From assembly GCA_016748015.1 (NCBI GenBank), contig JAAOMT010000514.1, positions 248,125-312,124 on the forward strand: DNA of 64,000 bases. Direction: 5' to 3'. The stretch comes from Geosiphon pyriformis. Lineage: Eukaryota; Glomeromycota; Glomeromycetes; Archaeosporales; Geosiphonaceae. Of the stretch, positions 43,605-57,762 are shown piece after piece (within the stretch, counting starts at the first letter, position 1; each line of letters opens with the position of its first letter). The translations under genes were made by a program, and so were the position numbers. The notes beneath the pieces were generated by a model. That model was not told where the DNA came from. It did not search any database and worked only from the letters and a program-made list of their open reading frames with translations.

Positions 43605-44536
43605 ATGGCTCACTTCTCGACAATTAACTCTGTCACATCCGCCAATAGTAACTTGGTCAGAGGTGACGACGAAGATAGCAATAACAACAATAATATTGTA
43701 AATTTTCCACCATTAGCAGATATGTTTACCAAGGCTCTTGATAACATGAAAGAAACAGAGGAACTTCGCAAACGCTACCGGGATACAACACGTGTAAAAT
43801 TTCAAGGTAACTAGTGTGCTTGAACTTTGTCCAAAAGTGACTTTAATTCATGACTGGTTTCTCCCTTGTTTTTTGCAATAGAACTTTCTAGAAAGCTGAA
43901 AAGTGCACAAGCCAAAACTGAACGGCCCCCCGACTTATCAGAGGAGGCACATCATCGACAATTGGATAAAATCGAGACGGAAAATTATAATTTGCGGAAG
44001 TCAATCAACAAAATGGAAGGAGAGATTAGATATCCTTTTTCGTTTGATCGATCTTGTTTCATATTATGAATTTTCCTTAATCAAGGCTATTTTTTATCTG
44101 TCTACTTCAATGGAGTCCCGCATTCAGACGCTCAAAATTGAAATAGAAAAGCTGCAAAACTCAAAAGTCGAGGATGAAGTTATTCCCCAAACGGATACCA
44201 CCACGTAAAATAAACTTTCTTCCTAATATATTATACTGAAAATCTTGATCGAACTTTGAATTTTCTCAATTCAAGGATGCAACTCTACGTTTATCACGGT
44301 CTTGGTATCGAACTTACAGAGGAAGATGATTGTTTAAAGGCGAGAATTCGTGAGTTTCGCAATTATTCGTCATTCGAGTATAAGTAATGTAGCTTAATAT
44401 CCTAAATGTATTTATAAAGCGTTATCTATTTTCTTTCCCAGAATCCTCGTCGACAAATGATATTTACACGGTTAAGATCGATGATAAACTTTCACCACAT
44501 TTCGTCGCTAATCATATTTGGGATTTGGCACAATAG
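43605..44536 (+). CDS. SPC24: Kinetochore protein Spc24 (NDC80 complex subunit)
   Basis: Five exons: 43605-43806, 43882-44029, 44106-44204, 44276-44349, 44442-44536; 205 residues, normal for Spc24. The product pairs with Spc25 in the NDC80 complex that links kinetochores to microtubules. An N-terminal low-complexity part (Asn run) precedes a coiled coil (about residues 45-130: LSRKLKSAQAK, ENYNLRKSINKMEGEI, IQTLKIEIEKLQ). The C-terminal globular domain (LYVYHGLGIEL, NDIYTVKIDDKLSPHFVANHIWDLAQ) matches the Spc24 fold signature. Introns 1, 3 and 4 are GT-AG of 71-92 nt. Intron 2 is AT-AC and looks U12-type. Each join was chosen because it restores the frame. Convergent with PGI1, 260 bases apart. 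Confidence 0.85.
44030..44105 (+). other. AT-AC, U12-type (minor spliceosome) intron in SPC24
   Basis: The 5' end ATATCCTTTT is a perfect U12 donor; TTTTCCTTAAT at about 44071-44081 matches the U12 branch-site consensus TTCCTTAAC with one change. The AC at 44104-44105 ends a 76-nt intron and restores the frame (GEI|SSMESRIQ). No GT-AG pair in this interval gives the required length modulo 3. The branch-to-acceptor distance, about 25 nt, is longer than usual. Confidence 0.75.
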
Positions 44537-44796
44537 CCGGTGCGTGATAAAAATACTCATTGAAACAAAATGGGTAGACAGAATATTAATTTAATCAAAC
44601 ACTTAATTAGATGAATTTATTCTGACTTGAATCGAGCATTCAATAAGAAGCTGTGTGAACTTTCGATCAAGTATAAAGCTATGAAGTTTTTCTGCTCAAG
44701 CATTGTTACTTTTTTTGCTTATTTAAGCTATATACAAATTGGGCCCGAAACGTCATATGCTCTTGTTCTTTTTCCACTTCTTCAAATTTACCAGTT

Positions 44797-46740
<1,944 letters not shown>

Positions 46741-46951
46741 GATAATAAATTAAAAGTGGGGGAAAATTTTCGCCTGTGTTGTTTCTTTAAAAAGATGTCG
46801 AGCAAAATTTGATTGATCAAACGCCAATCATTACCCGATTATTAGCAATAAATTTTTCATGATGCAGATAAACATCTTGTATTGATAAATTAATTTCTGA
46901 CTTGAAAACTTTAAATAAGTCTAAGGCATTTTAATACAACAATTTTGTTAG

Positions 46952-48081
46952 CTATGCTCTCTGATAATCTAAGGTAATCCCACACTGATTGGCAATTGGC
47001 GCAAATGCCGCGATATTGTTCACCCTACCGTCCCAACATATACATCCGAATGCATAACGGTTAACAAGATATGGGGCATAACAGGTATTTAAAGCCACTC
47101 CATTATTCATGCAAAGTTTTGAACAATTAGCACTATACTCGCCACATAAGTTTTTACCCAGACATTGTTGAGTTATTGTATACTGAACCGGGGTTATTGC
47201 CTGAATGGTTTGCTCGGTATAATTTTCGTTAGGTGCCTTGGTACATTGTACTTGTAACTGATCTGGTCTGTAGCGAATACAAGAACTGGTAGCAGACTCA
47301 GGGGGTGGGTTACCTGCAATGGTGCGGGCACAAATTGCAGTGAATCCTTGACATGCTTTTTCTGCGTATTGACGGGAAACGGCAGCAATTTGTGGACGTA
47401 ATGGGATTAGTCGGTCTTCGATGTTGCGTTCTTCTCGGAATATTACTATAAAAGTGGGTGGTAGTGGAGATGAAAATGGTTGATGATTTTTAATCAAAGA
47501 ACAAACAATTCATAAATATAAAATATAAAATATTAATATTTTGAATCAATGTTTTCAGCCAACTTACAACTTGAAGAAACCGTGATACAGGTGGCGTAAT
47601 ATTCATTGGGAACTCCGGTATCGGGAGTACTCGGTCGACAGGCGTTCACTCCAATCGGGACTTGTGTGGCATTACCTCTTTGTTCGCAACTCGCCCTAAA
47701 ATCATTGCAAAATCCCCTTTGCTTCGGAATTGGCACCAACACCGTACTTAAGGTAAACACTTGAGCCGCAGTTAGGGTCTTCACCTCACCCGAAGTACAA
47801 ACACATTCAACGGCGGCAGTTAAAGCATTTTGATTCAAGATACATTTGTTGGTGGACGGTAGTACGTTAAAATCTTTACATGTACTGATACACGAAATTG
47901 TATAGATGTCGCATGGGCTTTTTAATGATGCCGCTAAAAATTCTGGGGGTATTAAAACCGTTTCTGTTAATGCTATGGTTGGATGAATGCTGGATGCTAA
48001 AATCATCAGTAAGATAATCAAAGAGATGTTTGTATGATAATAGGAGAATTTAGCATCATTTTGTCGTAAGATGGACATCAT
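46952..48081 (-). CDS. Cysteine-rich secreted protein, unknown function
   Basis: Two exons (47568-48081, 46952-47445; intron 122 nt, GT-AG), 335 residues. An N-terminal hydrophobic stretch (ISLIILLMILASSI, about residues 19-32) looks like a secretion signal. The mature part holds four Cys-rich blocks: CDIYTISCISTCKDF...CVC, FCNDFRASCEQRG...C, ACQGFTAICART...C, and LCGEYSANCSKLC...CIC. Blocks 1 and 4 resemble each other, as do 2 and 3, so the gene looks internally duplicated. Several N-glycosylation sites (NAT, NYT, NCS). Secreted and disulfide-bonded, by inference; a cell-wall or host-interaction role is possible but unproven. A second ATG directly follows the first. Confidence 0.8.
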
Positions 48082-49522
48082 TTTTGCTTAATTATTAAAA
48101 ATTGCAGTTTTTGTAGATGTATGGTTAGAGAGGCGACTCAAGAAAAAATCGGAATATGGGGGGTTTATATTCTCTCGATATATTTACCAGCTACTATTGA
48201 TAAACTAAGTCAGCCACATATATTGCGTTAAGTCTTAAATCTAAAACTCATATACTAATAGGCGTTACTCCTGCATATTCTTCACAAAAAAATAAATCTT
48301 TAACATCATGATTTCTATGATGTTGATTTCTATTTTGGAATTGAAAAATTTATATTATGATTCTCAGATATTTATTCAACTTGATATTTGATTTGAACTT
48401 ATGTCCTAAGAGAATCCGAAACACCTAGAACGCAAAATAAAATGTGTTTTTTTGATTTCTTGTTTGCCAAAACGAGTGAAAGAGGACTAGAAAATTTGCA
48501 AAGAAAATAGATTGTCAATTTGAAAATCGTGGCAATCAGATAGGAAGGCCGGATCAACTAATTTTTTACGCATGGTGTTTACACAACTATTTTTTACCTT
48601 TGATTTTAAAGTCTTGGCATTTTTCAATAATACGGGAAATGGTTCGTGAGACGAAATTTCCTGAAAAGGAAATCAGATGCAAGAATAAACTTACTGTTAC
48701 AAATATCGGGATTTTAGTTAATCTGGAAAACTTTTTTGCGATGTTACAGATCTCAAGAGGTGAAAGCTTCGATCGGATCGAATTGCTGATCTGAAACTAT
48801 ATTTATTATGTTTCATAAAAAAATTATTTTATAAAATTATTTTCAACACTTTCAGTATTAAATTTCAAAATAACTGTTTGATTATATTACATGATTTTTT
48901 GTTAAATTTTATTCTTAATTGTATTTTTTAAAGTTTATTTTTATTGTTTAAATTTAATATTACATTTTTAAACTGTAATTTTGGAATTGTTATTTTATTT
49001 TTGATATTTTTAATGTTTTTGAATTATAATTTGAAAATTTTAATAATTTAATTATTATCAAATAAAAATAAAAATTTTAACTTTTAACTTTTATTTACTG
49101 ATTTTAATTCATATAAATTTTATATCTTATGACTAATAAACTTTACATTATACTACAATCTTTTTTGGATTCCAATTTTTTCTCAAGCATTATTGCTTGA
49201 AAATTTTCTTATCTCTAAAATTATGAAATCCTAGTTTCTTGGAAATTTCAAATTGAATCTGATTACAAAAATCTAATAAACTCTGCAAAAAATTGAACTT
49301 TCAAGCGAAGGTTTATTATTCAAATATATACGACACGCTATCGATCTGGCTAAGTGATATAATACATACGCCTTAATAAAAACCGATTCTTGAGCCACTT
49401 AATAGATGAACAACGAATCCTTCAGCCTTAATGAACAATGAACATTATCATGTGATAAATTAAAAACGTGAATAATTTAACCTTTACCTTTATTAAAACC
49501 CAAGATTTCAAATTACTTGACA
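48082..49522. other. Intergenic region between secreted-protein gene and DED81
   Basis: About 1.4 kb, AT-rich (especially 48800-49140), with no transposon, tRNA or coding signal recognised. It holds the promoter of the secreted-protein gene and the DED81 3' end. Confidence 0.6.
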
Positions 49523-51753
49523 TTATGGTTTACACCTGTCAGTAAACCGTGGATACAGACAACAATCCCTCACAGTGTGGCGATCCAATAACCACGCCAA
49601 AAATCGCTCGACACCTAAACCGAATCCACCATGTTCAGTAGAGCCATATTTACGTTGGTCAGTATACCAATAATAAGGTGCGGGATCGATTCCTGTTAAT
49701 CCAAAGGTAATTCTTATATTATTTTATGAACGTGAGAAAATATTGATAAGGCTAATAAATATTGATTACCCACCTTCACGTTCATAGCCACGAAGAAGTT
49801 CGTCCTATTTATTAAATTCAAATAATCGTTGATATTTTTATTATTAGGTAGTTGAACGGGATTTCTATTCAAAATCTTACCAGATCATTAATTCTCATAC
49901 TTCCACCGACAATTTCTCCTACGCCAGGCATTAATACGTCTACGCTCTCAGTAATACGATTATCATCAACACATCTTTTCATATAAAATGCTTTAATTTC
50001 GGCAGGAAATCGGCATAGGAAAATTGGTCTGTTAATTTTATCAGTCATTGCTCGTTCAGGTGCCTCAGGAATATCTTCACCGAATTCATAAAAAGTTCCA
50101 TCCTCCTTTTTTATATCGTTTTTCTTCAAATAGTCAATCGCATCTTTATAGTCTAGACGTAAAAATGGTCTTTCGGGTTTTTTAAAATCTTTGTTTAGTG
50201 AATAGATTAATTCCGCTATTTTTTTGTTCGCTAACACGCGATCAATTGTATCGCAAATCAAATCTTCTAAAATATCTAGAAGGTCATCAAAATTTATAAA
50301 AGCCATTTCTGCTTCCAAATGAGAATATCTAAAAATAATCGAAAAAAAAGGCGTTAAATCAATAAACTCAAATTAGGAATCAAATCAAGAATCGACAGAA
50401 ATATACTCGGATAAATGGCGCCGGGTATGGCTTTTTTCTGCTCTAAAAGACTCGGCGATAGTATACACATCCCCAAGAGATGGAAGACATGTCTCAAGAT
50501 AGAGTTGACTTGATTGAGTGAGGAATGCCTATTGAAATCGTGGACATATGATGATCAAATATTATTAACACCGTTTTATAAAAATTCAAACCCTTTCAGA
50601 CATTTATATCAAGAACCTTTTCTCCATAATAGGCTAATTCAAATAAAGTCGAGCCACCTTCGACCTGAGTTTGAACCATAGATGGCGGTGTCACCTCAGA
50701 AAACCCTTTAGAATCAAAATGATCCCGAAATGCTTTCAACACTGCTGAACGAACTCTTAAAACAGCCGAGGCTTTTTCTCCACGAATAACAAGATGACGT
50801 CTATCATATAATAATGATGGGTCCGTTTCGGTATTGATCTGATTTGTGAAGGCGTCGTCACCACCAGGTGCTTTATGAACAAGTTCCCAGTAATCAACAC
50901 GAAGTTCGTGATTATCTGGAGCCTAATTGAATAATTCAGAATATAAAATGATTTGCACTCAAAAGGGCTTTTTGATAAAAGGGAATTTTACCTGCTTCCC
51001 AAGCGGTAATTCACAAATGACACCATAAACTGTGATGGTAGACTCTAATGTTAATGTCAAGGCGTCAAATGTGTGGCACTATGACACAAAAAATGCTCAT
51101 TTCATTGAATCGTGCAATAATTTGGCATCTTAATAAGTTTGCAAAAGTTCTTGTACTAACCAAGATACCAGACAAGAGACATTGAAGGTAGCCATTACCA
51201 TCACGTAATACCACAAACATCATATCTTTTCCTTGTGTACGAAGACGATGAACCCACCCGGAAATCTGCACACGCTCATTTCGCTTTGAAATACCCTGAT
51301 AAATCTTTATCTGAATTTATAATTCATTGAGATCATTCAGCATTCACAAATAAAATTATTCTTATTTAAGTCGCCCCTTCTGTTAAAAATTACTTTAGTG
51401 GCTTTAGGGAGTGAAAAATCTTGAGTTAAGACTATTTTTTTGGCATCTTCAAGTTTCTTTTGTTCTGCTTCGAGAAGCTCCTTCTCTTTTTGTGCCTTCA
51501 TTTTTTCTTGTTCTTCTGCCTTTTTGGCTTTTTTTGCCAAGTCTACCACACGATTCTTAGCTTTCTTGAGTGCTGCACCTGATATATCTTTATACTCTTC
51601 CTGGGAAGTCTTTCTAATGAGAATTTTAATAGAGTCTTCATGTTTTTGAAGGGCGAAAACAGCGGTTTGGTACGCCTGCTCTTTGGTTCCTGTCCCAGTC
51701 TCGTCAGAACCATTGGTTTCATCAATGTAGATCAAAGAGTTTGACGACGACAT
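49523..51753 (-). CDS. DED81: Asparaginyl-tRNA synthetase, cytosolic
   Basis: Charges tRNA-Asn with asparagine for cytosolic translation. Eight exons on the minus strand: 51394-51753, 51161-51310, 50992-51078, 50617-50922, 50407-50528, 49881-50328, 49774-49804, 49523-49692; introns 69-88 nt; 557 residues, as in yeast. A fungal/animal-type N-terminal extension with a Lys/Glu-rich coiled segment (about 65-100) is followed by an OB-fold anticodon-binding domain ([20 protein letters not shown], from about 133). The class II core has motif 1 ([12 protein letters not shown]), motif 2 ([21 protein letters not shown]) and motif 3 ([15 protein letters not shown]). Exon 7 is only 31 nt. Exon 4 uses a weak GTTCTT donor. 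The ATG is about 200 bases from the LINE 2 tail. Confidence 0.95.
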
Positions 51754-52139
51754 TCTGAATAACGAATATTTCGTAATTTGGGATTGATGTCTAGAAATAA
51801 TTAATGTTTAATATCTAAATGTCTGATTATCTAAGATCATTGCATCTAAAAACTTATAATTTTTAGGCCCAAAATCACATTATCAATAACCAATCAAAAA
51901 AATTTGCTTGCTTGTGTTCTTTTTTTTAGATAAATGTGATATTAAAAGTTAACCATTATATATATTTTTTTTATTAAGCTTTTAATAAGTGAAGCCCAAC
52001 CACTATCTAGTACAAAAGGCCAAACTAAGTGGCCAAAACTAGATATAACTCACGTATTTTCTACATGTGGCTAGTCATTCAGGCCAGACAAGACAATACT
52101 ACACACCTAAAACAACATAAGAGCTACAATCTAAACTTA

Positions 52140-55100
52140 TAAAAAAAGAACAGAGCTGTTATCGGCCAAAACTAACTGCGAAAAACTTGATGATACCAAG
52201 CATTTTAACTACTTCCTTTAATAACAAAGACCTAACACAATGTAACAAACCTAAAACTATGTTATTATTACCCATCAAGCCTGTTTTCTCTATTTCCACT
52301 CTATGTTTACATTTTACCAGCCAAATTTTAGAGCAATGCAACTCAGTTAACTGCCTAACAAACCCAACAATCATGTAGAAAGCCTCTTTTTTCCCATCAA
52401 AAACATTGACAGTTTTCTTACACTAGTCTCTAGGTACAAATTTCTTGTACAAAACTAAATACAAGCCAACATCTGAAGAACACTGACCAAGAGTCTGCAA
52501 AACAGCAGAAGAAGCTGGGCTGATAACATTCAACAAAGAAGTTCAAGATGTAAAAGCTTCAGCCAAAACCTCCTTCCAAATTCCAACATCTAATGTACAA
52601 GTAAATACATAATTAGACATTTCCACTTCACCACACAATAAACACAATATGTCAGAATATCTTCTACTATACAACCTTTTTCTAACTACAACAAACAGCC
52701 ATCGGTGCACAGCTTTCATCAGATATGTACACAAACCAGAAGATTCCTGACTAGTAAAGCTGGCAAGCATATGGGAATCAGGATGCCAAATCTTAGCCAT
52801 AGCATCCCAGTCTATACACCCAACCAGATTACTCAGAACAACATTTTGGCCAGGACCAGCCTCCCAATAAGCATGACAAATAGACTAAAACACATCTTTA
52901 ACAAAATGATAAGCATTGTCAGACATGGCCATATTGTTATGGGTTGGAGTAACAAGCTAACGGATAGCAAGAGAGAACAGGATTGTAGGATGATGGAAAT
53001 AATCAAAGGGGAATTCAATTTTAAAGAGTGAATTAAATGAGTATAGATTCAATATGTGAGATCAGTCTCATAAAATATTTCAGTCGCTATTCTTTTCAAA
53101 GGTAACTGGCGAATTTGAAAATAGAGGGATAGTCCATACTGTCAACAAATAATCACACTTGGTATAATTCTATGCCTTATATTGGCACTCTTAGAATTCA
53201 ATATCAAGTATCAGATGTGCTCTTCAGTCACGTTTTATTCAATAATCTTCAAATACTTTATTTAATTATTTCAGAAAAAGACAGATAAACACTAACAAGA
53301 GATCTTTTATCCAAAAAATATTCAGATACTTGAAGGTAGGGAAAGAAAAATTAATGATAAGAGAATGTTTAAGATGAAAGTTGTTTTATTATATTTCTTT
53401 GATTGTTGGGAACATACTTTTCTACAGCTAAGAGACTCATTATTTATATAGCTATGAAAAGTAGTCAACAACTAGGTCAATAATCAAGTTAATGATCAGG
53501 TCAATGATCAGATCAATGATCAAGTCAACAGTCAGGTTATTGATCAGGTCAACGGTCAGGTTATTGATCAGGTCAATGATTAGGTTATTGATTAGGTCAA
53601 TAATTACTATCTAAAAATAGATTGGTTAATTATATGACATCAGTGGCTAATACATGTGATAACTAATAAAAACTATGAGTTTCAACCGTAACAATATTTT
53701 TAGCCACCAGAAAATGTTCATGTACTCTCACAGGCAAAGAAAACTTAGAACATGTAGCATAACCAGTAACAGCATCAGCCTCCACATTACCTGTGACCCT
53801 AGAATAACTCTTGACATTTACCTACCTCATGACAAGATTTTTATCTCTAACTAAATTAAAAATGTGATGCCTTTTTATCCAACATAGAACACAAAAGTCA
53901 GACACAGCCAAAGACATTTCAGAAACACATGCATTAATGACAGCCTGACTGTCAAGATGCAAAACCACTGTACAAGAGGATGAGATACATTCTAATGCCA
54001 GAGTGACTGTCTGCAACTTAGATAAAGTAGAAGACAATAGACTTCAAACCTTAACACCAACACTAAGATTTACAGAAGGAAAATATGCAACCATGCTGTC
54101 AACAACATCAGCAGTCCCAGCCTCTCTTAACAAACCATTTGTGTATATGTCAAACAAACCAGCCCATATTTCATGCAAACCACTTTGAATATCAGAAAAC
54201 TCTATGGAATTCAAAATATCTAGCTCAGATAGAAGACTGGTCCTAGCAGGGACAATCAATAAAGACTTCATATTCATCAAAAACTTCATAACAGCCACAA
54301 ACCAGAAAAAAACAGGGCCTTTCAGATCTAATCTCTTCCAATGATAAAATGTTTTCCAATCCATTATGTGACTCTTTTTATCAAACAGTCTATTACCAAA
54401 AGTGACACCAAAATGTTTCAATGAATGGACCGAGCCAAAGTAAAGAGCATCTCCTAACACAGAAGATATAAAAAACACACCAGAACTGCGAAAAGCACTC
54501 GGCAAATTGTTAACTAAAGACAGCTCATTATTCAAGAAAATCTTAATTACACCAGCCAGAAAATTGTCCACAGGGCTAACACGTAACTTAACAAGGAACT
54601 ACAAAAAGTTTAGTGGAGCCTAACTTAGAACCTGCAAATCCAAAAATCTATGATTGAATAAATGCCTGAGAATACCAGAAGCATTGGAAAACAAAACCAC
54701 AGCAGCTGATTTACACTCTGACTGCAACTGCACAAAAGACTTCAAGCCATATAATGAGAGATGATGTAATGCTTCGACCAGAAAATCACATGGTAGATGT
54801 GCTTTAGATCTAAGACTCTTTTAAATCATAGCATTCCACTTGCAGCAAACTCCTGATAAAACAAAACTAAACTGGATCCTATGACTAACAATGGACTGTA
54901 GAACAGCTGAGACCAAATAAAAAAACTACTTGTCAGTAATAACTTTCTTTAGCACCACATTGACAAAAAAGTGCACATTAGAATGAGCTTTGGCCACACT
55001 CAATTTAGACAACCCTTCAGTAGACAAAAAAATACCCAAGTATCTATGAGCCTCACCCTTTCTAAATATTAAAATTGGCTGACCACTTATGCTCAAAGAA

Positions 55101-57480
55101 GCCACCTCAACACCCTGATTAATAGGAATGACCACAGTCTTTCATTGTTGATAGAAATGTTATTAATTGTAAAAAACTCACTAGCAATATTCAGAATATA
55201 CTGCATTAATGCTTGACAATTACCAACCCAAATTGTATTATCCACAAATGCACCTGCAGCAAAAAAGGAGGATAACCTGTCACTAGTCTCAATTCTACCA
55301 GTTTTTTCTATAAACTTAATGTCAATTTAATAACCACACAAATGTTTATGCCTCTTGACTTTGCATAAAAGGGGATCATAGAAAATTCTCCAGAGAAGAG
55401 GCAAAAAAACCTCACTTTGATATAAGCCATCATAAACCCTATATCCATCAGTAAGACTGAAATCAGTCATAATTCTATTAACCTTATTACTATGTATGCC
55501 ACCAAAGAATCTAATAAACCTATCACACATTTTGATCCATTGTAAGCTAGCCTCCAAGTAATACCAACTCACAGAATCATAGGCCTTGTACATATTCTGA
55601 AGAACCAACCAAAGTTCATAATCTTTTTTAAGAACATCTTTGACAACTAAACCAACCACAAATACAGGAAATTGAGTAGATGTTTCCTTCAAAATAGAAA
55701 AGTTATTACCATGAAGAACACCAAACTTGCTGCATACAGAAGAGATTCTATTAGAAAAAATCTTGAAGAGAATCTTCCTGGCAGTCTTGATCAAAGCTAT
55801 AGGCTGTGTATTCGTAAGAACTCTATCCCAATCATAAGGTTTAGGAATCATTAAGACCCAAGTCCTTCTTCATAAAACAGAAACACTACTGACCAGCAAA
55901 CATGTATTCAACAACCTTAAAAGATATCCCAACATTTCATTACCACCATGCTTCCAAAGTTTATTAGGAATGCCGGACAAGCCAGCAGCTTTACCATTGG
56001 ACAAACTATTGACAACCAAGAGCAACTCACTCAAACTAACAACACTTATTACACCAAAAAAGGCACAATTCTGTATATAATTCAATGAAGCATATTAACA
56101 AGCCCAAAGGTCAGGCACCACCAAAGGCACTGCCTATTTCCTAGTCCAACTCTCCATGATCTTATCAACATTAAGCTTCACTTCCTCAGGTTCCAAAATT
56201 AATTTATCATCTACCACTAAGTGATCCAGAACTACTTTGCAAAAAGGCCGATTCAAAATACTTCTGATCATGATATCTTTGTCAGAGCAAAAATTTTCCA
56301 TGCATTTTGAAATTGCCAATCTAATAGAAGCCTCCTCAGCCAATTTTGACTTACACATCTTAGATCTTCTGTATTCTTTACAAACCAATAACAAATGTCT
56401 CAGAACTACTTCAAACTTCTCACCCAAGCCAACCAAGTCAGTAAAAGCATGAGCCTTGATGCTATCCAATGTCGACCATGTTCTCACAAAACAATCAACT
56501 CCAAACAAGTCACTCGAACTAAACTTTTTAACAATTTTGGCAATCAACAATTCCAAACCAAAGAACTTAGAAGAAAGTTTATTCCTAAAACAATGAAATT
56601 TACTAAACCAATATCTCAAAAATATCTTATCAGCTGACTCCATTATTACTCTCTCCAAAACTGCCCATATAGTCTCCATATTACTATGAGTTTCAGCACC
56701 AAGAAATTTATCAGCACCTGCCAAAAGTTTGGCAAAAAGACAATCCTTAAATCCAGTCTACTTGGGGCCATTAGCATTTTTGATTTTGAACTTCCAATGA
56801 TCCTTGTTAGCCTGTTTGTGCAAACTATTTAACCAAACATCTAGAAGTCTACCCAAGCCAATTAAAACCAAAACAGCATTATGATCAGTATCAAAAAAAC
56901 CAGACACAGAGCAAATCTGATGACCAGTGACGACAAAAAAAAAATTACCACTGACAAAAATAAAATTGATCATCTTTTCAACTCCTCATGAATTGCTCCA
57001 TGTGAAGACTTTTACTATATAATAATTGGTAAATAAATTGACCAAACTCAGATCCAAACAGAACTTGAACATTGCACTCTTTCTAGACCTATTTTCATTA
57101 AAATCTCCATTTGCAATCACAGAGTTCACCTCCAAAGCTTAATCAAATCTGGTCTCAAAAGAGGCACCAGCATACAAATCCAGAACCATAACTGAAAGCT
57201 TGCCTTTAAACAAAAGCTGAACTGAAATAACTCAGCCAAGAACCTCTTTAATCTTAGACACATGGCAAGCCAATGAATTGTTCATAATCACAGCAACTCC
57301 AGTACCAAGAAAACTTTTATTCAAGTCAGACATGAAAACACACACACCCTCAAACTTATTAGCAATTCAAGACTTGCTACTGGACCTCAATTTTGTTTCC
57401 ATAATGATAGATATCATGTTTTCAGACTCTTTGTGCCAATGAACAACATCTTCTTGTTTAGTAGAGATATTGAGACCTCA
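52140..57480 (-). pseudogene. LINE 2 ORF2: endonuclease, RT, RNase H (decayed)
   Basis: Endonuclease: NGDFNENRS and FFDTDHNAVLVLIGL (about 56760-57130). RT: LSNGKAAGLSGIPNKLWKH (about 55950-56010), LVLQNMYKAYDSVSWYYLE and LYQSEVFLPLLW; the catalytic box reads AFVDNTIWVG (about 55220-55250), Asn for the second Asp, so it is dead. RNase H region at 53822-54060 (STLSKLQTVTLALE, LHLDSQAVINA). The C-terminal zinc motif CLLCGEVEMSNYVFTC (about 52590-52640) has Tyr for His. At sites where LINE 1 carries stops (IKRHHIFNL, KDHWKFK, HWKRLDLKGP) LINE 2 keeps Trp or other sense codons, and vice versa. Confidence 0.85.
52935..53693 (-). repeat. Solo family I LTR inside LINE 2 (759 bp)
   Basis: TGTTATGGGTTGG to CAACCGTAACA with target duplication ATAT (52931-52934, 53694-53697). 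It is the longest family I LTR because its TCAGGTCAATGA-type minisatellite (about 53463-53605) is expanded to roughly eleven units. Removing it rejoins the LINE 2 frame (EHFLVAKN before, MAMSDNAYHF after). Confidence 0.9.
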
Positions 57481-57515
57481 AACATTACATGTAGCAAACT
57501 TCTACACAAACTTTG

Positions 57516-57760
57516 TTATTGAGAAGAGAGAACAGCAAAAACCAAACCAGCATTGTCAATTTTGGCTGAGAGGCCCATAACTGTGATTGAAAAATTGTTC
57601 AGAGTTTTTTCTATTTTAGAGATAACTGATGAATTAAAAACCACCACTCTTGCAATAGTCTCACCACCAGTGGCCACACCTGAACTCTCACTTATCACTA
57701 TATCTGCCCCTTGATTCTGTGATGAAGGGGTCACCAATGGCTGATGTTCAGAGCTAAGCT
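57516..57760 (-). pseudogene. LINE 2 ORF1, C-terminal end
   Basis: TPSSQNQGADIVISESSG and MGLSAKIDNAGL match the LINE 1 ORF1 tail. Cut at its upstream side by the element E LTR. Confidence 0.75.
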
Positions 57761-57762
57761 GG

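Larger units (their letters stand above)
51961..57762 (-). mobile_element. LINE 2 (older copy related to LINE 1), interrupted
   Basis: Minus-strand LINE homologous to LINE 1 from the end of ORF1 to the 3' tail. Its 3' end (ACTTATTAAAAGCTTAATAAAAA) lies about 200 bases upstream of the DED81 start codon. A family I solo LTR (52935-53693) splits its RNase H/C-terminal region, and element E cuts it at 57762, so the rest of ORF1 should lie beyond the window. Confidence 0.87.

Noticed and set aside
48600-48794. 64-codon ORF in the intergenic region
   Set aside because: No motif, no splice context, composition like the surrounding sequence.
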